The notes under the pieces: model-generated | What the model saw: only the letters and a program-made list of their open reading frames with translations | Databases searched by the model: none | Told to the model about the DNA's origin: nothing | Shown here: piece after piece, positions 60,784-64,000 of the stretch | How the letters are laid out: each line of letters begins with the position of its first letter | How positions within the stretch are numbered: position 1 is the stretch's first letter | Position numbers and translations under genes: made by a program | Origin: an uncultured Olsenella sp. | GTDB taxonomy: Bacteria; Actinomycetota; Coriobacteriia; Coriobacteriales; Atopobiaceae | NCBI GenBank assembly: GCA_949291295.1 | Contig: CASEVE010000012.1 | Location: 1-64,000, forward strand | DNA length: 64,000 bases | Direction of reading: 5' to 3'

Positions 60784-63700
60784 ATGGCAGCATCCGCTTC
60801 ACGGACCAAGCCTTCGCCGCGGCGACACATTGTTGCCCGCCGTGCGTTTGGCGCGGTTCTCGCCGGAGCCCTGGCGCTCACCGCTTCCACGACGGCGCTC
60901 GCCTCGGTGCTTGATCCCACGCTGCGCTCCACGAGCACTACGCAGATGACCTCTACCCCGGAGACCGTCTACGTGAACTCCGTGAGCGACGCTACCGAGC
61001 GCACGCAGAGCTTCAACGAGAACTGGAAGTTCTGCCTCGGCGAGGCCACGGGCGCGGAGGCGGCGGCCTTTGATGACTCCACCTGGGAGAACATCAACGT
61101 TCCGCACGACTACTCCATCGACCAGGACTACAGCCAGACGGGTGAGGGCGAGAGCGCCTACAAGCCCGGCGGCGTGGGCTGGTACCGCAAGAGCTTCGAG
61201 GTGAGCTCCGAGCTCGCCGGTAAGCAGGTGCGCATTGACTTCGACGGCGTCTACATGGATGCCACCATCTACATCAACGGTCACGAGCTGGGCAACCACC
61301 CCTATGGCTACTCGCCCTTCGCGTTTGACCTCACGCCGTACATCAACTTTGGTGGCCAGAACGTCATCGCCGTGCGCGTGAACCACCAGATCCCGTCCTC
61401 GCGCTGGTACTCCGGCTCCGGCATCGGCCGCGACGTCGACCTCGTGATTACCGACCCGATCCACGTCGAGAAGAACGGTGTCGTTGTCACTACGCCTGAC
61501 CTCGAGGCCGAGCACACCTCAGGCTCCGCCGTAACCACCAACCTCGAGACCACGATCGCCAACGACGGCGAGACGGACGTTGCCATCTCCGTCACGCAGT
61601 CCGTGCTGCCCGCCGAGGGCGGCGCGGCCATCGGCTCCACCACTACCGAGCAGAACGTGGCGGCCGGCGAGTCGGTCACCTTCACCGCGGCTGTCGAGGC
61701 GGCCAACCCCGCGCTCTGGGACACCAAGAACCCCAACCTCTACGTGGCCCGCACGGAGATTGCCGTTGACGGCAAGGTTGTGGACACCTACGACACCACC
61801 TTCGGCTACCGCTGGTTCAAGTACGACTCCAACGAGGGCTTCTTCCTCAACGGCGAGTACGTCAAGATCAAGGGCGTCTGCATGCACCACGACCAGGGCT
61901 CCCTCGGCTCCGTGGACACCCGTGCCGCCATCGAGCGCCAGGTGCGCATCCTCAAGGAGATGGGCGTCAACTCCATTCGCACCTCTCACAACACCCCGTC
62001 CCGCAACCTCGTGGAGGTCTGCCAGGAGCAGGGCATCCTTCTCGACGAGGAGATCTTCGACGGCTGGAACCAGGCCAAGAACGGCAACGTCAACGACTAT
62101 GGTCGCTTCTTCTCCAAGGCCATGGGCGAGTCCGAGCTCATTGGCAACGATCCCGACAAGACCTGGGCGCAGTATGACCTCGAGCAGTCCATTGCCCGCG
62201 ACGTCAACTCTCCCTCCGTCATCATGTGGTCCGTTGGCAACGAGATGGTCACCGGCACCACCGGCGGCCTCGCCGGCTTCACGCCCAACTTCGAGACCGT
62301 CCAGATGAACCTCATCAACTGGGTTAAGGCCGCAGACCCCACGCGCCCGGCCACGCTGGGCGACAACCAGCTCCTGAGCGGCTCTTGGAACTATCAGCCC
62401 GATAACCTGGCCAACAACGGTGGCATCATCGGTATCAACTACGCGCTCGGCAGCCGTTACCAGACGGTGCACCAGAACAACCCCAGCTGGATTCTCTACG
62501 GCTCCGAGACCGTTTCTGCCACCAATAGCCGTGGCGTCTACAACACGATGGCCAACAACGCCACCAACGTGCCCGGCCAGCAGCTCACCTCCTATGACGT
62601 CTCCTGCGTGAGCTGGGGCCACCTCGCCTCCCAGGCGTGGTACGACACCGTCCGCTTTGACTATGTCATGGGCGAGTATGTGTGGACCGGCTTTGACTAC
62701 CTCGGCGAGCCTACGCCCTGGAACGGCACCTCCGCCGGCCAGACCGACGGCATCACCGACTGGCCGCGTCCCAAGAACTCATACTTCGGCATCATCGACA
62801 CCGCGGGCCTGCCCAAGGACACCTATTACTTCTATCAGAGCCAGTGGAACGATGAGCTCCACACGCTGCACATCCTGCCGGCGTGGAACGAGGACGTGGT
62901 CTCCAAGGACTCCAGCGGCAACGTGCCCGTGGTCGTCTACACAGACGCCGCGCAGGTCGAGCTCTTCTTCACCCCGGCCGACGGCGGCGAGGCGCAGTCC
63001 CTGGGCAAGAAGGCCTTCTCCAAGGAGACCTCCAGCTCCGGCAACTACACCTATCAGATCTACAAGGGCTCTGACGCCAACAGCACCGCTCACAAGAACC
63101 TCTACCTCACTTGGAACGTCCCGTACAAGGACGGCACCATCACCGCCGTTGCCTACGACGAGAACGGCGCCAAGATCGACACCTCCGACACCAGCCTGTG
63201 GAAGGGTCGCCAGAGCGTGACCACCACCGGTGACGAGGCAAAGCTCGAGGTCTCCGTCGACCGTTCCACCATTTCCGCCGATGGCGCCGATCTCGCCTAC
63301 GTCACCGTGAGCGTGCTCGACAAGGACGGCAACATCGTCCCCAACGCCACCAACAACGTTAAGTTTGAGGTCACCGGCGCCGGCGAGCTTGCCGCCGTGG
63401 ACAACGGCAGCTCCCCCGATTGGCAGTCCTACCGTGACGACAACCGTGACGCCTGGGCCGGCCAGCTCATCGGCATCGTGCGTGCCGACAAGACCGGCGG
63501 GGACATCACCGTCAAGGTGAGCGCCGACGGCCTCGAGGGTGCATCCGTCGCCATCAAGGCAGAGGCCACGGGTGAGGAGCCTGCCGAGAAGAGCGTGGAG
63601 AGCCTGTTCTTCTCGCGCTATTACTATGTGAAGACCGGAACGCAGCTGAGCCTGCCCCAGACCGTGACTGTCAACTACACCGACGGCACCACCAACGATG

Positions 63701-64000
63701 CCGCTGCCATCACGTGGGATGAGGTCTCCGACGAGCTTCTTGCCCAGCCTGGCGTCTTCCAGGTGACCGGTGAGGTCGAGGGCGCGCGTGTAACCGCCGT
63801 CATCACCGTGATTGACGACGTGGCTGCTGTGCTCAACTACTCCGCCACCACCCCGGTGGGCGAGAAGCCCGACATGCCCGAGTCTCGTCCGGGGGCCATG
63901 GCGGATGGCACTATCATCAACGCCAACTTCCCCGTCACGTGGGATGTCCCCGAGGATTCCGCGTTTGCCGAGGAGGGCACGGTTGAGTTCACCGGCACGG
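60784..64000 (+). CDS. Secreted GH2 beta-galactosidase-like enzyme (3' end beyond the window)
   Basis: An open frame of at least 1,072 codons, cut by the window edge. Residues 1-~40 are a long signal peptide (AGALALTASTTALAS). A GH2 sugar-binding domain (~80-235, WYRKSFEV), an Ig-like domain and the TIM barrel (~335-600) follow, with acid/base E487 (VGNEM) and nucleophile E575 (YGSETVS). Beyond ~650 come beta domains, including a DUF4982-like and a Big_4-like domain (VNYTDGTTNDAAAITW). It resembles wall-attached streptococcal BgaA-type beta-galactosidases; the anchor would lie outside the window. A GAAGGAGG site precedes the ATG. Confidence 0.9.
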   Translation, partial: MAASASRTKPSPRRHIVARRAFGAVLAGALALTASTTALASVLDPTLRSTSTTQMTSTPETVYVNSVSDATERTQSFNENWKFCLGEATGAEAAAFDDSTWENINVPHDYSIDQDYSQTGEGESAYKPGGVGWYRKSFEVSSELAGKQVRIDFDGVYMDATIYINGHELGNHPYGYSPFAFDLTPYINFGGQNVIAVRVNHQIPSSRWYSGSGIGRDVDLVITDPIHVEKNGVVVTTPDLEAEHTSGSAVTTNLETTIANDGETDVAISVTQSVLPAEGGAAIGSTTTEQNVAAGESVTFTAAVEAANPALWDTKNPNLYVARTEIAVDGKVVDTYDTTFGYRWFKYDSNEGFFLNGEYVKIKGVCMHHDQGSLGSVDTRAAIERQVRILKEMGVNSIRTSHNTPSRNLVEVCQEQGILLDEEIFDGWNQAKNGNVNDYGRFFSKAMGESELIGNDPDKTWAQYDLEQSIARDVNSPSVIMWSVGNEMVTGTTGGLAGFTPNFETVQMNLINWVKAADPTRPATLGDNQLLSGSWNYQPDNLANNGGIIGINYALGSRYQTVHQNNPSWILYGSETVSATNSRGVYNTMANNATNVPGQQLTSYDVSCVSWGHLASQAWYDTVRFDYVMGEYVWTGFDYLGEPTPWNGTSAGQTDGITDWPRPKNSYFGIIDTAGLPKDTYYFYQSQWNDELHTLHILPAWNEDVVSKDSSGNVPVVVYTDAAQVELFFTPADGGEAQSLGKKAFSKETSSSGNYTYQIYKGSDANSTAHKNLYLTWNVPYKDGTITAVAYDENGAKIDTSDTSLWKGRQSVTTTGDEAKLEVSVDRSTISADGADLAYVTVSVLDKDGNIVPNATNNVKFEVTGAGELAAVDNGSSPDWQSYRDDNRDAWAGQLIGIVRADKTGGDITVKVSADGLEGASVAIKAEATGEEPAEKSVESLFFSRYYYVKTGTQLSLPQTVTVNYTDGTTNDAAAITWDEVSDELLAQPGVFQVTGEVEGARVTAVITVIDDVAAVLNYSATTPVGEKPDMPESRPGAMADGTIINANFPVTWDVPEDSAFAEEGTVEFTGT

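Overview
The window is 64 kb of high-GC, gene-dense DNA from what looks like an anaerobic, gut- or mouth-type actinobacterium of the Coriobacteriia (Olsenella/Atopobium-like). I infer this from the dnaK-grpE-dnaJ-hspR operon with an HspR repressor, a fused MurT-GatD cell-wall amidase, an NRAMP-related magnesium transporter, an L-lactate permease, sortase-type surface proteins and large secreted glycosidases. No species can be named from sequence alone.

Layout. 0-9.4 kb: MurT-GatD on the minus strand, then a plus-strand run of a QueT-like transporter, a glycosyltransferase, a LytS/LytTR two-component system and a phosphodiesterase, then minus-strand PAP2 phosphatase and thioredoxin. 9.4-16.3 kb: pgi, a NeuA-like nucleotidyltransferase, a channel-like membrane protein, a polysialyltransferase-like protein, and a MEMO/AMMECR1 plus radical-SAM pair. 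16.3-20.3 kb: a repeat-rich island carrying a SIR2-STAND (NLR-like) gene that resembles anti-phage effectors, and the broken start of a second copy ending exactly in a MITE-like inverted repeat. 20.3-23.7 kb: a truncated camelysin/TasA-like gene, a sortase substrate and a CAP-domain secreted protein. 23.8-29 kb (minus): a FUSC protein, the NRAMP-related transporter and its overlapping MgtE-N/CBS partner. 29.9-38.5 kb: a permuted GH3 and a 1,809-residue GH20 surface enzyme. 39-46 kb: lemA, tRNA-Ser, tadA, lactate permease, an rlmI gene broken by an amber codon, a DEAD-box helicase and metA. 46.3-51.3 kb: an HTH regulator, a Ser/Thr kinase, and an SPFH / PH-like / lipoprotein-like cluster. 51.5-56 kb: a multidomain NADH-oxidase/rhodanese/siroheme/ferredoxin fusion, a NifX-like protein, a CbiK-like chelatase and a YfcE phosphodiesterase. 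56.4-60.6 kb: the heat-shock operon. 60.8 kb to the edge: a GH2 beta-galactosidase-like surface enzyme that continues past the window.

The most unusual content lies between genes. (1) Three arrays of a 25-nt degenerate repeat (GCCGAGRAA-N10-TGTACC) separated by 17-nt variable spacers have a period of 42 bp, or four helical turns, and reverse orientation about an 18-nt centre. A fourth locus obeys nearly the same rule (25-nt repeat, 16-nt spacer) with an unrelated sequence. (2) Four long inverted repeats of unrelated arm sequence all enclose exactly 35 nt. (3) Eight near-identical 27-31 bp perfect palindromes occur in the window, six of them touching, inside or within 1 nt of the 3' end of a gene. 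(4) The 12-mer GGCGAGAAGNNC appears about once per kb in both orientations but is absent from the SIR2 island.

Coordinates include stop codons. All functional names rest on motif recognition by eye; no database search was run.
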